Under the pieces are notes generated by a model. The model saw only the letters and a list, made by a program, of their open reading frames with translations. It was not told the DNA's origin and did no database searches. Source: JAGVPT01 sp964384415 (GTDB lineage: Bacteria > Bacteroidota > Ignavibacteria > UBA10030 > UBA8401). From it: DNA of 15,628 nt. Each line of letters begins with the position of its first letter. Position 1 is the first letter of the stretch. Positions 15,579-15,628 of the stretch are shown piece after piece. Where the stretch lies: NCBI GenBank assembly GCA_964384415.1, contig CAYLMV010000087.1:1-15628 (forward strand), in the 5' to 3' direction. Both the position numbers and the translations under genes were made by a program.

Positions 15579-15628
15579 CACGTGTGGAGGGACTCGAACC
15601 CCCAACCAACGGTTTTGGAGACCGCTAC
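15579..15628 (-). tRNA. tRNA-Trp (anticodon CCA), 5' part cut by window edge
   Basis: Reading the minus strand from the right edge, the anticodon stem GCGGT/ACCGT closes a 7-base loop, CTCCAAA, with anticodon CCA (15616-15618). The T arm GGGGG-TTCGAGT-CCCTC follows, then the 3' acceptor strand CACACGT and discriminator base G at 15579. The next bases are CGA, so the 3' CCA is not encoded and must be added by the CCA-adding enzyme. The acceptor 5' strand and D arm lie outside the window. A tRNA-Trp next to secE is a common arrangement. It is probably transcribed together with secE-nusG and cut out of that transcript. Confidence 0.92.

Noticed and set aside
1..15628. CRISPR arrays, insertion sequences, phage or defence genes, riboswitches for metabolites.
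   Set aside because: No regularly spaced repeats, transposase or accessory genes; nearly the whole window is conserved core coding sequence.

Overview
The window holds one continuous minus-strand block of core transcription and translation genes. In the direction of transcription (right to left) it reads tRNA-Trp(CCA, 5' end cut off by the window edge), secE, nusG, rplK, rplA, rplJ, rplL, rpoB, rpoC, rpsL, rpsG, fusA, tuf (3' end cut off). It is the bacterial secE-nusG-rplKAJL-rpoBC cluster joined head-to-tail to the str operon. All genes look intact apart from the two cut by the edges, and there is no mobile element, CRISPR array, phage gene or accessory island. I found no new biological system.

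The organism is a bacterium of roughly even base composition. The wording of RpoB and RpoC (RpoC about 1433 aa, RpoB 1263 aa), the short 60-aa SecE and tRNA-Trp next to secE suggest the Bacteroidota/Chlorobi/Ignavibacteria side of the tree. That placement is from memory of the families, not from a search. Clear Shine-Dalgarno (SD) sequences before tuf, fusA, rpsL, rpoC, rpoB, rplA and rplL, plus a textbook -35/-10 promoter, fit an Ignavibacteria- or Chlorobi-like lineage better than classical Bacteroidia, which rarely use SD.

Layout: 1-698 tuf (N-terminal 232 codons); 753-2855 fusA; 2936-3403 rpsG; 3411-3782 rpsL (TTG start); 3783-3963 spacer with a promoter and a hairpin; 3964-8265 rpoC; 8266-8346 spacer with a hairpin; 8347-12138 rpoB (TTG start); 12139-12485 the longest non-coding stretch, with two long inverted repeats; 12486-12860 rplL; 12911-13432 rplJ; 13433-13563 structured rplJ leader; 13564-14256 rplA; 14337-14762 rplK; 14795-15343 nusG; 15348-15530 secE; 15579-15628 tRNA-Trp.

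The genes work together. SecE belongs to the protein-export channel, and NusG, RpoB and RpoC to the transcription elongation complex. L11, L1, L10 and L7/L12 form the ribosomal stalk and L1 arm, where EF-G and EF-Tu act; S12 and S7 belong to the 30S decoding and head regions. The interest here is regulatory: RNA structures sit at nearly every point where expression levels should change (before rplJ, between rplL and rpoB, between rpoB and rpoC, after rpoC), a promoter lets the str part be transcribed on its own, and RpoB carries Asn at a rifampicin-contact position.
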